Part shown: positions 1 to 8,190 of the stretch, one piece after another
Position numbering within the stretch: position 1 is the first letter of the stretch
Layout of the letters: each line of letters starts with the position of its first letter
Origin: Novosphingobium fluoreni
GTDB lineage: Bacteria; Pseudomonadota; Alphaproteobacteria; Sphingomonadales; Sphingomonadaceae
Direction of reading: 5' to 3'
Assembly (NCBI RefSeq): GCF_014196615.1
Contig: NZ_JACIDY010000001.1
Coordinates: 248,001-312,000, forward strand
Length of the DNA stretch: 64,000 bases
The notes under the pieces: model-generated
Seen by the model: the letters and a program-made list of their open reading frames with translations, nothing else
Told to the model about the DNA's origin: nothing
Database searches by the model: none
Made by a program: the position numbers and the translations under genes

Positions 1-153
1 CGCGAGATCCTGAAGGCCGCCGCCAAGCGCGGCCTGATCACCCGCGCCCTGGGCGACACCCTGGTGTTCGCGCCGCCGCTGGTGATCAATCGCGAAGAAT
101 CGGACGAGCTGGTCGAAAAGTTCGCCCTCGCCGTTGGTGACGTGCTGGGCTGA
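1..153 (+). CDS. Class III (PLP-dependent) aminotransferase, C-terminal fragment
   Basis: The reading frame is open from the first base and ends at TGA 151-153, giving the last 50 residues of a protein whose start lies outside the window. The segment with GDTLVFAPPLVI followed by an acidic helix (EESDELVEKF) is typical of the C-terminal small domain of class III omega-aminotransferases, such as beta-alanine:pyruvate or 4-aminobutyrate aminotransferases. Substrate cannot be judged because the lysine-containing core is missing. The next gene is an MFS transporter 59 bp downstream, so they could be co-transcribed. The family call rests only on this C-terminal stretch. Confidence 0.7.
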   Translation, partial: REILKAAAKRGLITRALGDTLVFAPPLVINREESDELVEKFALAVGDVLG

Positions 154-212
154 TCCCCACCCCGGCGCTTCACATACCCCACCGGCGATTTTGAACCAGG
201 TAGACCGAACCC

Positions 213-1388
213 ATGCAAACCTCGTCGCCGGTGGAAGCTCTTTCCCACTTCGCCACCAAGGCCCCCCATCTGCGGACCGGGGGCCTGGTGAGCGCGGTGA
301 TCGTCGGCATCATCGGCGCGATGGTGATCTTCGTGACGCCGGGATTCCTGGCCGTCATCGCCGCGCAATCGGGCATGGACGATGCGCACCTGGGCTATAT
401 CGCCGCGTGGGACATCAATGCGATGGGCATCACCATCGCGATCAGCGCCTTCATGCTCACCCGCTGCAACTGGCGCGTTGCCGTCGCGGTGGCGCTGGGG
501 CTGGTGGCGCTGGGCAACGTGGGCACGGCGCTGGCCTCGGGCTATGCCGGGATCGCCGCATCGCGCGTGGTCGCCGGCGCGGGTGAGGGCATCGCCATCG
601 GCTTCGCCTTTGCGGCTCTGGGCCGGGCGAACAATCCCGACCGCGCCTTTTCAATCTATCTGGTTTCGGGCGCGCTGTCCAGCTCGCTGGTGCTTTATGC
701 CCTGCCGTCCCTGCTGGTGAGCCTGACGCCGCAAGGCATCTTCGTCGCCAACGCCCTCCTCGCCCTGGCGGCGGCGTGCAGCCTGATCCAGTTCCCGGAC
801 GGCACCGCGGAAGACGACATGTTCGCCGCGGGCGGCCGCATCGATCGCCGCCTCGCGCTGTTTGCCCTGCTCGCGGTGTTCCTCTACTTCTTCGCCACCG
901 GCGCGATCTGGAGCTATATCGAGCGGATCGGCATGGCCAGCCGCCTGGACGCCGCCGTCATCGCCAAGGGCTTGTCCTTGGGCACGCTGGCGGGCGTGAT
1001 GGGCGCCGGGCTGGCGGGTCTTTTGCCGCAAAAACTGGGCCGCGCGCTGCCGCTGATCGTCAGCGGGGTGATCTCCGTCGCCAGCTTCCAGATGCTGCTG
1101 GGCACGGTGCCCGCCACCAGCTTCGTGGTCGCCGCCATCCTGCTGCTGTTCGGCTGGAACTTCGCCCAGCCGCTGCTCTCCGGTATCTGTTCCGAGGCGG
1201 ACCGCTGCGGCCGCGTGGTCTGCGCGATGGGCGCGATCCAGACCTTCGGCACCGGCCTTGGCCCCGCCGCCGCCGGTGCGACCTTGCGCGGCGGCGATTT
1301 CAGCGTGGCGATCTGGTCCGCCGGCGCGATCTTGGCGACAAGCCTGGCGATAATGATCTTTGCGATCCGCCGACCGGCGACGCGGTGA
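213..1388 (+). CDS. MFS transporter
   Basis: This 391-residue protein is almost entirely hydrophobic, with about twelve predicted membrane segments, the usual size and layout of the major facilitator superfamily. The first segment begins near residue 27, and a more polar loop near residues 200-215 (GTAEDDMFAAGGRIDRR) separates the two six-helix halves. The start ATG at 213 follows the aminotransferase fragment and has only a weak ribosome binding site. The substrate is unknown. Linkage to an aminotransferase gene suggests an amine or amino acid, but that is inference. Expected location is the inner membrane. Confidence 0.85.
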   Translation: MQTSSPVEALSHFATKAPHLRTGGLVSAVIVGIIGAMVIFVTPGFLAVIAAQSGMDDAHLGYIAAWDINAMGITIAISAFMLTRCNWRVAVAVALGLVALGNVGTALASGYAGIAASRVVAGAGEGIAIGFAFAALGRANNPDRAFSIYLVSGALSSSLVLYALPSLLVSLTPQGIFVANALLALAAACSLIQFPDGTAEDDMFAAGGRIDRRLALFALLAVFLYFFATGAIWSYIERIGMASRLDAAVIAKGLSLGTLAGVMGAGLAGLLPQKLGRALPLIVSGVISVASFQMLLGTVPATSFVVAAILLLFGWNFAQPLLSGICSEADRCGRVVCAMGAIQTFGTGLGPAAAGATLRGGDFSVAIWSAGAILATSLAIMIFAIRRPATR

Positions 1389-1691
1389 TCGCCTTCACCC
1401 GCTCATTTACAGAAGCAGACGTGCGTGGCTCCGGACTTGATGGGAGCCTCAGCCCCTTCGGCAAGCGAAGTTTGGCAGGATCCCGCCGCAGGTTTCGGTG
1501 ACGAGGTGGTCAGCGGCACACGCAACGTGCCACTCCGCGCGTCCAGCCCACCCATTCCAAGACTATGCGAACCATCGTTTGTCTGGCGCACGCGAGCATG
1601 CTTTTCGCTGGTGGATGCTTGCTCCGGGGCGGTGCTGCAACTCATGATACTATGGTTGGTTAGCTTCGCCGTAAATTAATGAGGAACATAG
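1389..1691. other. Intergenic region without a convincing gene
   Basis: About 300 bases between the MFS gene and the broken SDR gene. The open frames here show no recognisable protein. A small 6-bp hairpin (GGCTCC at 1427-1432 with GGAGCC at 1443-1448) lacks a T-run and is a weak terminator candidate. The last 60 bases are AT-richer and end in a good ribosome binding site, GAGGA at 1681-1685, six bases before the SDR start at 1692, so a promoter for that former gene probably lies here. Confidence 0.5.
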
Positions 1692-2554
1692 ATGCCCACT
1701 TTAGAAGGCAAGGTCGCTTTGGTCACCGGGGCAAGCAGAGGGATCGGCAAGGGAATCGCCCTGATTCTCGGCGCAGCAGGAGCGACGGTCTATATTACCG
1801 GTCGCACGCAGAAGGAGGGCGATGCGTGGCTTCCCGGTACGGTTGGCGCCACCGCTGAAGAGGTCACCGCCGCGGGCGGAAAGGGCATTGCGGTCGCCTG
1901 CGATCATGCGGATGACGATCAGGTCCGCAAGCTGTTTGACCAGATCAAGGGGGGGCAGGGCGCCCTGGACCTTTTGGTGAACAATGCCACGCTTCTCAAT
2001 ACAGGGAGTACCGAACAAAAGCCGTTTTGGGAAAAGCCGCTGGGCGTGGCCGATCTCATCAACGTGGGCCTGCGCTCAAGCTATATCGCCAGCGCCATGG
2101 CTGTCCCGCTCATGCTGGGCCGTGGCGGCGGCCTGATCGCGGGCATCTCTCTCTAAGGCGCGGTCAGCTATTTCCACGACCCCGCCTATGGTGCGGGCAA
2201 GGCGGGCATGGACAAGATGGTCTATGACATGTCGTTCGACCTGAAAAAGGAGAATATCGCCTCCGTTTCCATCTGCCTGGGTTCGTAGCCACCGAGTACG
2301 CTCAAAAAATGACGCAGGATCGACCCGACGCAGCCGATTTCCTGAAGATGTTCGAAACTCCGCAGTTCACAGGCCTCGCGATCAAGGCCGTGTTCGAAGA
2401 CCCGGATCGCATGGAACTCACCGGGCAGTCGCTTATCGCCGCCGAACTTGCGCAAAAATATGGCTACCGGGATATCAACGGTGGCCAGCCCGTGAGCCAT
2501 CGTTCGGACTGGGGTGAGCCGCGCCCCTTCCAAGGCGAAATAAAGGTGGGCTGA
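1692..2554 (+). pseudogene. Broken SDR oxidoreductase (nonsense codon plus frameshift)
   Basis: The first 154 codons encode an ordinary SDR N-terminus with TGASRGIG for nucleotide binding, a GRTQ cofactor-specificity turn and VNNAT. The frame stops at TAA 2154-2156, where the family normally continues with the catalytic Tyr-x-x-x-Lys region. Reading on in the same frame gives GAVSYFHDPAYGAGKAGMDK, with the Y-x-x-x-K motif, then a second stop at about 2286. The C-terminus continues one base out of phase (FVATEYAQKMTQDRP) and ends at 2554. So there are at least two disabling changes, and a one-base loss near 2281 explains the shift. A good GAGGA ribosome binding site is still present. Resembles DHRS1-like SDRs. 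A sequencing error could explain one lesion but hardly both. Confidence 0.8.
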
Positions 2555-2658
2555 GGCTCGTAGGCGGGTCAGCAGCACCGCTCCGCATCGCTGTGACAAC
2601 GCGGAGCTGTTACTGCACGGCTGATTCAAGTGCTTGCTTTAGCGTCGCAGACATCCGT

Positions 2659-2698
2659 GCTGCCGGAGACGTCCTTACGCGGGACAACCCCCGGCAGC
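2659..2698. terminator. Hairpin between the SDR pseudogene and the minus-strand SDR
   Basis: GCTGCCGG at 2659-2666 pairs perfectly with CCGGCAGC at 2691-2698 around a 24-base loop, just beyond the stop of the minus-strand SDR and downstream of the pseudogene. On the plus strand it is followed by a pyrimidine-rich CTTCTATCTT rather than a clean T-run. It may be a weak terminator for either direction. Confidence 0.3.
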
Positions 2699-2706
2699 CT
2701 TCTATC

Positions 2707-3510
2707 TTACAGGAAAACCGCGCGGGAAAGACCGCCATCCACGGCGATCGATTCACCGGTGATGCCGCTGCCGGCCTGCGAGGCGAGCAGCACGATCGGA
2801 TCGGCCACTTCCTCAGCTTCCAGCATGCGCTTCAGCGCGGCGGGGGCGCCGGCTTCCCGCTCGACGATGGCTTCGAACGTGGTGCCTTCTTCCTTGGCCA
2901 TCTCGTTGAACCACTCCTCGATATGCTCGGTGCGGGTCACGCCGGGGTGGATGATGTTCACGGTGATGCCGTCACGCCCCACTTCGTCGGACAGCGTCTT
3001 GGTGAAGTGTACCAGTGCCGCGTTGCGCATGCCGCTCAGCGCCTCGGTGCAGCGCGCGGTCAGCCCGCCGACGTTGACGATCCGGCCCCAGCCCGCCTTG
3101 CGCATGTGCGGCACGCAAGCCTTGCTGGTGCGGAAATAGCCGAACAGCTTGGTGTTGAGGTCCAGCATCAGCATGTCCTCGTCCGCTTCCTCGATCGCGT
3201 TGCGCACGAGGCCTCCGGGGGCGGCGGCGCAATTGACCAGGATGTGGACGCCGCCGAACAGTTCCACCGTGCGGTCGACCAGCGCCTGCACCGAAGCCAT
3301 GCTGGTGGTATCGACCGCGATCGGCACCACGGTGCCGCCGGTCGACGCGACCAGTTCCGCCGCCGCCGCTTCCAGCTTGGCCACCGTGCGCGCGGCGATC
3401 ACCACCTTGGCCCCCGCCAGCGCCAGCTTGCGCGCGGTTTCCTTCCCGATGCCCACACCGCCACCGGTGACGATGGCGACTTTGTCCTTCAGTCCAAGTT
3501 CAATGCTCAT
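2707..3510 (-). CDS. Atypical SDR-family protein lacking the catalytic tetrad
   Basis: A 267-residue Rossmann protein with an intact cofactor motif TGGGVGIG (15-22) and an NNAG-like NCAA (93-96). The four SDR catalytic positions are all changed: Asn of N-x-x-G becomes Lys121 (KLFG), Ser of the ISS strand becomes Gly (VGG, 147-149), and the Y-x-x-x-K motif reads S159-G-M-R-N163. The SDR at 10699 has the same substitutions, so this is a subfamily trait rather than decay. The C-terminal GITGESIAVDGGLSR is normal. It lies 15 bp downstream of the hydratase gene on the same strand and is probably co-transcribed with it. Either it uses another chemistry or acts as a binding protein; standard ketoreductase activity is doubtful. 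Confidence 0.85.
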   Translation of the reverse strand: MSIELGLKDKVAIVTGGGVGIGKETARKLALAGAKVVIAARTVAKLEAAAAELVASTGGTVVPIAVDTTSMASVQALVDRTVELFGGVHILVNCAAAPGGLVRNAIEEADEDMLMLDLNTKLFGYFRTSKACVPHMRKAGWGRIVNVGGLTARCTEALSGMRNAALVHFTKTLSDEVGRDGITVNIIHPGVTRTEHIEEWFNEMAKEEGTTFEAIVEREAGAPAALKRMLEAEEVADPIVLLASQAGSGITGESIAVDGGLSRAVFL

Positions 3511-3525
3511 CGACGTCCTCCAATT

Positions 3526-4296
3526 TTATTCCGAGACAAATTCAATCGTCGCGCTGCCCAGCCCGCCCAGGTCCACCGATACGCGGTCTCCCGCCTTGGC
3601 GGGGGTGACGCCGGTGCAGGTGCCGCTGCTGACCCACTGGCCCGGCTCCAGCGCCAGTCCCTGCCCGGCCAGCCAGTTCGCCAGCCAGGTCACCGCCAGC
3701 AGCGGGTTGCCGAACACATCGGCGGTGGCACCTTCGCGCCGATGCGCGCCCGGACCGGACAGCGCCACCGGCAGCGCGGCGAAGCGATCGTCCCAGCCAT
3801 CGGCGATACGGTCCCCGATGAACAGGCGATCGGCCATGCAATTGTCCGCGATCAACAGGCCCAGCGGCAGATCGTCATGGACGAAGCGCGAAGTGACGAT
3901 CTCGATCCCGACATGCAGCGCCCCCGTGGCCTGCGCCACTTGCTCGGGGCTGAACGGCGCATCCTGCGGCAAGAGCGCGCGCGCCATTTCGAATACCAGT
4001 TCGCCTTCGACATAAGTCTCCCGCGCATCGCCGATCGTGATCGCGGAAACCGGGGCGCGCACGATGTCGCTGGTGGCAAGGCGGCCCGCGGCGGGCTCTT
4101 CCGCGCCCAGGGCCTGGCGGATGCCGGTGCCGGTGACGCCGATCTTCCATCCGGCCAACGCCTGTGCCCGCTGCGCGAACGCGTCTGCCTGAACCCGATA
4201 GGCGTCCGTCAGGCCAAGCTCTTCCGGCAGGGCGACGCCCTCTGGCCGGGCGCGCGCATCGGTGAGCGCGTGCGCAAGATCGGTGACGTGGCTCAT
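3526..4296 (-). CDS. 2-keto-4-pentenoate hydratase / fumarylacetoacetase-superfamily enzyme
   Basis: A protein of 256 residues resembling MhpD/DmpE-type 2-oxopent-4-enoate hydratases and the related 4-oxalocrotonate decarboxylases: an N-terminal YRVQ..F motif, then GWKIGVTGTG, EGELVFEMAR with metal-ligand acidic residues, and a C-terminal SSGTCTG segment. These enzymes add water to dienoates made by meta ring cleavage. The ATG at 4296 was chosen because AAGGA sits seven bases upstream; a longer frame to 4350 has no such site. It heads a two-gene minus-strand transcript with the atypical SDR and diverges from the aldehyde dehydrogenase operon. Hydratase versus decarboxylase cannot be settled by eye. 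Confidence 0.85.
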   Translation of the reverse strand: MSHVTDLAHALTDARARPEGVALPEELGLTDAYRVQADAFAQRAQALAGWKIGVTGTGIRQALGAEEPAAGRLATSDIVRAPVSAITIGDARETYVEGELVFEMARALLPQDAPFSPEQVAQATGALHVGIEIVTSRFVHDDLPLGLLIADNCMADRLFIGDRIADGWDDRFAALPVALSGPGAHRREGATADVFGNPLLAVTWLANWLAGQGLALEPGQWVSSGTCTGVTPAKAGDRVSVDLGGLGSATIEFVSE

Positions 4297-4470
4297 CAAT
4301 GAATCCTTAGGCGGAACCGCTTCGATCGTATCTCTGCCGCTATTGTCCACTTAACGCAACAGATAAACGATTAAACTTTCTATTGTTCGAAATATGAAGA
4401 TGAGCTACGACTCCGTTCGAGACACTGGCCGCGCCCTGGTTTGGACGCTGGCGGGCAGGAGAGAACCGAC
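4297..4470. promoter_or_regulatory. Divergent promoter region of the catabolic island
   Basis: This 174-base gap separates the hydratase and aldehyde dehydrogenase genes and must carry promoters for both directions. Its centre (about 4355-4400) is strikingly AT-rich against the surrounding GC-rich coding sequence and contains an imperfect dyad, AACAGATAAA facing TTTCTATTGTT, at about 4357-4387, a possible operator. A ribosome binding site, AGGAGAG (4457-4463), precedes the ATG at 4471. No regulator gene lies next to it. Confidence 0.4.
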
Positions 4471-5973
4471 ATGCCGCAAGATGCTTTCGCCCTCGCCGAG
4501 AAGCTTTCGCCCGATCTGTCGGCGCGTCCGCGCCTGCTGATCATCGATGGCCGCGCCGTCCCCGCCGTTTCCGGCAAGACCTTCGCGACGATCAATCCCG
4601 CCACCGGCGAGGAGATCGCGCAAGTGGCGCATGGCGGACCGGAAGATATCGCGCTGGCCGTCACCGCCGCGCGCAAGGCGTTCGAGAACCCGGCCTGGCG
4701 GCGGATGAGCGCGGTGGACCGTGCCGCCCTGCTGTTCAAGCTGGCCGACCTGATCGAGCAGAACGCCGAGGAACTGGCGGTCCTGGAATGCATGGACAAC
4801 GGCAAGCCCGCCAGCATGACGCGCTGGGTGGAAGTGGAAGGTTCGATCCGCACGTTCCGCTACTTCGCGGGCTGGGTCACCAAGTTCGGCGGTGAGACGC
4901 TGCCGGTCTCGCCCCGCAGCGGCGCGCAGATCCTGAACTACACCACGCGTGAACCGGTGGGCGTTGCCGGCTTGATCGTGCCGTGGAACTACCCGATGTC
5001 GATGGCCGCGTGGAAGGTCGCCCCGGCCCTGGCGGCGGGTTGCACCGTGATCCTGAAGCCTGCGGAACAGACCCCGCTGACCGCGCTGCGCCTGGGCGAA
5101 CTGGCTTTGGAAGCGGGCATCCCGGCAGGCGTGCTGAACGTCGTCCCCGGTTTCGGTGACGCGGGCGCGGCGCTGGTCGAGCATCCCGATGTGGACAAGG
5201 TGGCCTTCACCGGCTCCACCGAAGTAGGCAAGCTGATCGTGCGCGGCGCCACGGTGAACCTCAAGAAGATAAGTCTGGAATTGGGCGGCAAGTCCCCGCA
5301 GATCGTGCTGCCCGATGCCGATCTGGACGCCGCCGCCGCCTCGATCGCGGCCGGCATCTTCTTCAACCAGGGACAGACCTGCACGGCAGGCTCGCGCCTC
5401 TATGCCCACGCCTCGATCCACGACAAGCTGCTGACGCTGGTTGCCGATCAGGCCGCCAAGCTGAAGATCGGCAACGGCCTTGATGCCGCCACCACCTTCG
5501 GCCCGCTGGTATCCGAAGAGCAGTGGGACCGGGTCAGCAGCTATGTCGAGATCGGCCGCAACGAGGGCGCGGATGTCGTCACCGGCGGCAAGCGTCCGGC
5601 GGGCCATGACAAGGGCTTCTTCTTCGAGCCGACGATCCTTACGGGCGCCACGCCATCGATGCGCGTGGTGCGCGAAGAGATCTTCGGCCCGGTGCTGAGC
5701 GCGCTTTCGTGGACCGATCCCGATGACCTGGTGCGCCAGGCCAACGACAGCGACTTCGGCCTTTCGGCGGGCATCTGGACCAATGACATCAAGCAGGCCC
5801 ACCGCCTGGCGGGCGCGGTGCGCGCCGGCACGGTATGGGTCAACTGCTTCAACATGGTGGACAACGCCACCCCGTTCGGCGGCTTCAAGCAGTCCGGCTG
5901 GGGCCGCGAGCATGGCCGCAACGCCATGGAACTCTACAGCGAAATCAAGAGCGTGTGGGTCAACCTGAGCTGA
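4471..5973 (+). CDS. NAD(P)-dependent aldehyde dehydrogenase
   Basis: A 500-residue class-1/2-type aldehyde dehydrogenase of normal length. It has the PWNYPMSM substrate/cofactor segment, KPAEQTPLTAL, FTGSTEVGK for NAD binding, the general-base glutamate in LELGGKSP (about residue 270) and the nucleophilic cysteine in NQGQTCTAGSR (about residue 305), plus EIFGPV near the C-terminus. It most resembles betaine- or phenylacetaldehyde-type dehydrogenases, but substrate is not predictable. The start at ATG 4471 has AGGAGAG seven bases upstream, while a TTG 30 bases earlier has no better support. It is the first gene of a nine-gene plus-strand run ending at 13509. Cytoplasmic. Confidence 0.9.
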   Translation: MPQDAFALAEKLSPDLSARPRLLIIDGRAVPAVSGKTFATINPATGEEIAQVAHGGPEDIALAVTAARKAFENPAWRRMSAVDRAALLFKLADLIEQNAEELAVLECMDNGKPASMTRWVEVEGSIRTFRYFAGWVTKFGGETLPVSPRSGAQILNYTTREPVGVAGLIVPWNYPMSMAAWKVAPALAAGCTVILKPAEQTPLTALRLGELALEAGIPAGVLNVVPGFGDAGAALVEHPDVDKVAFTGSTEVGKLIVRGATVNLKKISLELGGKSPQIVLPDADLDAAAASIAAGIFFNQGQTCTAGSRLYAHASIHDKLLTLVADQAAKLKIGNGLDAATTFGPLVSEEQWDRVSSYVEIGRNEGADVVTGGKRPAGHDKGFFFEPTILTGATPSMRVVREEIFGPVLSALSWTDPDDLVRQANDSDFGLSAGIWTNDIKQAHRLAGAVRAGTVWVNCFNMVDNATPFGGFKQSGWGREHGRNAMELYSEIKSVWVNLS

Positions 5974-6008
5974 TCGGCAGACCCCATCTCCAGACAAAGG
6001 ACAAGGCA

Positions 6009-7043
6009 ATGAGCAACGACCGCACGCTTCTCGTCGCGACCGATGGTCAGGCGGTAATGCGCAGCCATGACAATGGCCAGAAATGGTACCGGATCAACAT
6101 CGGGCAGGACCTTGAGTTCGACGATCGCGTCCGCTGCCTGTTGATCGATCCCGCCAATCCCCGCGCGGTGTTCGCCGGGGCGGAGCGCGGCCTGTTCCGC
6201 AGCGACGATTGCGGATCGCGCTGGGATCGCGTCGATTGCGAGCTGAACGACTATGCCGTGTGGAAGCTGGCGGCGAGCGAGAGCGACCCCAGCGTCATGT
6301 ACGCCGGCACCGGATCGCCCACGCTTTCGATCCTGTTCCGCTCACGCGATGGCGGCAAGGGCTGGCAGCGCACCCCGCTGGAAATGCCCGAGCGTTGCGC
6401 CGGCGTCAGCCGCCCGCGCATGCTGGCGATCGCGGTCGATCCCGATGACGCGAACGACGTGATGGTCGGCGTCGAGGAAGGCGGCTATTTCCGTTCGCGC
6501 GATGGCGGCGACACCTGGGAACGGCTGGACACGACCTGGCCCGATCATCCCGGCAATTCGGACATCCACGATATCGTGATCCTGCGCGGCGAGCCCAAGG
6601 TGATCCTGGTGCTGACCGTGGTGGCGCTCTATCGCTCCACCGACGATGGCAAGACCTGGGAATTCACCAGCGCCAAGGACAGCTGGGGCCTGCGCTATTC
6701 GCGCAAGCTGCAGCAGAAGGCCGGCAGCCAGACCGAGCTGACGCTGGGCATCGGTGACGGTACCCCCGGCACCCAGGCCGCCGTGCTGGCCTCCAGCGAT
6801 GCCGGCGCCACCTGGACGCGCACCGAACTGTCGCAACCGGCCAACAGCTGCATCTGGGCCTTCGCCGTCAACGATGCCGATCCCGATTTCCTGCTGACCG
6901 CCACCAAGTTCGGCAACCTCTATCGCAGCGAAGACGGCGGCAAGCGCTGGCAGAAGGAATGGCGCGAATTCAACGAGATCACCGATCTCGCCTGGATCGA
7001 CGCGGTTCCCGCAGACATGGAGCTGCCGCATGTCACTGGCTAA
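6009..7043 (+). CDS. BNR/Asp-box beta-propeller protein (sialidase/VPS10-like fold)
   Basis: A 344-residue protein built from repeated Asp-box motifs: S-x-D-x-G-x-x-W appears as SHDNGQKW, SDDCGSRW, SRDGGKGW, SRDGGDTW, STDDGKTW, SSDAGATW and SEDGGKRW, enough for a six- or seven-bladed propeller. There is no signal peptide, so unlike most BNR proteins it seems cytoplasmic. The start ATG at 6009 follows AAGGA by seven bases. It sits 35 bp after the aldehyde dehydrogenase and overlaps the VOC gene by 14 bp, so it belongs to the operon. No sialidase arginine triad or FRIP motif is seen. It could be a lactonase-like hydrolase, an isomerase or a scaffold. Confidence 0.8.
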   Translation: MSNDRTLLVATDGQAVMRSHDNGQKWYRINIGQDLEFDDRVRCLLIDPANPRAVFAGAERGLFRSDDCGSRWDRVDCELNDYAVWKLAASESDPSVMYAGTGSPTLSILFRSRDGGKGWQRTPLEMPERCAGVSRPRMLAIAVDPDDANDVMVGVEEGGYFRSRDGGDTWERLDTTWPDHPGNSDIHDIVILRGEPKVILVLTVVALYRSTDDGKTWEFTSAKDSWGLRYSRKLQQKAGSQTELTLGIGDGTPGTQAAVLASSDAGATWTRTELSQPANSCIWAFAVNDADPDFLLTATKFGNLYRSEDGGKRWQKEWREFNEITDLAWIDAVPADMELPHVTG

Positions 7044-7524
7044 CACCTCACCCGTGCGGGTCGCCGCGATCGCACATATCGTGCTGTTCGTGAAAGACCC
7101 CGAAGCCTCGGCACGCTGGTATAGCGAGATCCTGAACATGGAGATCACCGCGCGTGCCGCCGATGGCCCTTACAAGGGCGGGATCTTCATGAGCTTTGGC
7201 CAGCACGATCACGATATCGCGCTGTTCCAGAGCCAGGCCCCGGACCACAAGGGCCGCGAGTTCGAACATGTCGGCCTGCGCCTTGCCACCGACAATGCCG
7301 AAGACTTGCGCCGCATCTACGCGTTCTTCCTCGACAAGGGCGTGAAGATTGCCGAGGTCCTGGATCACGGCGTTTCCACCGGGATCTACTTCTACGATCC
7401 CGACGGCCACATGCTGGAAGTGTTCCACCAGCGCATCCCGGCCGAAGGCGGGGCGGCGATCGCCGAGTTGCGCGGCAACGAAGGCCAGGCCGATCCGGTG
7501 ACGCTGGACCCGCTGCGCGGCTGA
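7030..7524 (+). CDS. VOC-family metalloenzyme (glyoxalase/extradiol-dioxygenase-like)
   Basis: A 164-residue single-module vicinal-oxygen-chelate protein with two beta-alpha-beta-beta-beta repeats. The likely metal ligands are present: His16 (AHIVLFV), His80 (EHVGLRL) and Glu130 (GHMLEVFH), the 2-His-1-Glu pattern of extradiol dioxygenases and glyoxalases. D-P-D-G-H before the glutamate is typical. The gene overlaps the BNR gene by 14 bp and precedes the AA_synth gene. In an operon with a hydrolase and a divergent pentenoate-type hydratase it could be the ring-cleavage dioxygenase, but small VOC proteins also act as isomerases or lyases, so the reaction remains open. Confidence 0.8.
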   Translation: MSLANTSPVRVAAIAHIVLFVKDPEASARWYSEILNMEITARAADGPYKGGIFMSFGQHDHDIALFQSQAPDHKGREFEHVGLRLATDNAEDLRRIYAFFLDKGVKIAEVLDHGVSTGIYFYDPDGHMLEVFHQRIPAEGGAAIAELRGNEGQADPVTLDPLRG

Positions 7525-7579
7525 GCCGCACTCCAAGAATTCCGGCGGCAGTGCCGCCCTATCCATGAGGGATATCACA

Positions 7580-8185
7580 ATGAGTGAGAACAAGGGCCTG
7601 GGAGCCTTCAAGATCCGCCGCTGGTACAGCCAGATCCAGGAAATCTGCAGCGGTGAGACCGGCGCGCCCGCCGATGGCGAACCCGTGTTCAAGTACATGG
7701 TCGCCGCCTGCGTTCAGAACCCCTACGCCGGCCAGTATGTCCAGGACCTGGGCGAATGGATCGAAGCGTCGCCCGCGCTGGGCGTGGAGATCGGCCGCCG
7801 CCTGAACGAACTGACCGGCGGCAAGGCGATCGAAAGCTACGGCAAGGCCATCGTCGTGGGCATCGATGGCGAGTACGAGCATGGCAACGCCCTCCTGACC
7901 AACCCCGCCGCCAACCCGGTGCGCGATGCGGTGGGCGGCGGCAAGTCGTGGGTGCCCTCCACCGGCAAGCGCGGCGGCCCCGGCACCACGCTGGATATTC
8001 CGCTGGCGCACAAGGACGCGCTCTACGTGCGTTCGCACTATGACACGATGAGCGTCTCGTTCGACGATGCGCCCAACCGCGATGAAGTGATCGTGTGCTG
8101 GGCCTTCGCCACGCGCGGCCGCCTCAATGCACGCCTGGGCGGCCTTCAGGTCGCCGATGTGCGCGGCGAAGACGGTCTGGTCTGA
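7580..8185 (+). CDS. Amino acid synthesis (AA_synth, PF06684-like) family protein
   Basis: A 201-residue protein matching the family annotated as amino acid synthesis, whose solved members have a chorismate-mutase-like fold and no proven reaction. Visible family features are the N-terminal IRRWYSQIQEI, the GKAIVVGIDGEYEHGNALL core, the conserved G-x-P-x-R-D context (NPVRDAVGGGKSWVPS) and IPLAHKDALYVRSHYD near the C-terminus. ATG 7580 is preferred over 7565 because GAGGGA lies seven bases before it. It is followed after only 5 bp by the alpha/beta hydrolase. The family name should not be read as function; in this setting a catabolic role is more likely. Confidence 0.75.
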   Translation: MSENKGLGAFKIRRWYSQIQEICSGETGAPADGEPVFKYMVAACVQNPYAGQYVQDLGEWIEASPALGVEIGRRLNELTGGKAIESYGKAIVVGIDGEYEHGNALLTNPAANPVRDAVGGGKSWVPSTGKRGGPGTTLDIPLAHKDALYVRSHYDTMSVSFDDAPNRDEVIVCWAFATRGRLNARLGGLQVADVRGEDGLV

Positions 8186-8190
8186 GCCCC

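Noticed and set aside
2593..4302. A 569-codon plus-strand open frame opposite the SDR and hydratase genes
   Set aside because: It is antisense to two clear genes, rich in Arg/His/Gln as expected for a GC-driven shadow, and has no recognisable domain.
4405..6009. A 534-codon minus-strand frame opposite the aldehyde dehydrogenase
   Set aside because: It mirrors a highly conserved enzyme gene with all its catalytic motifs on the other strand; no domain of its own.
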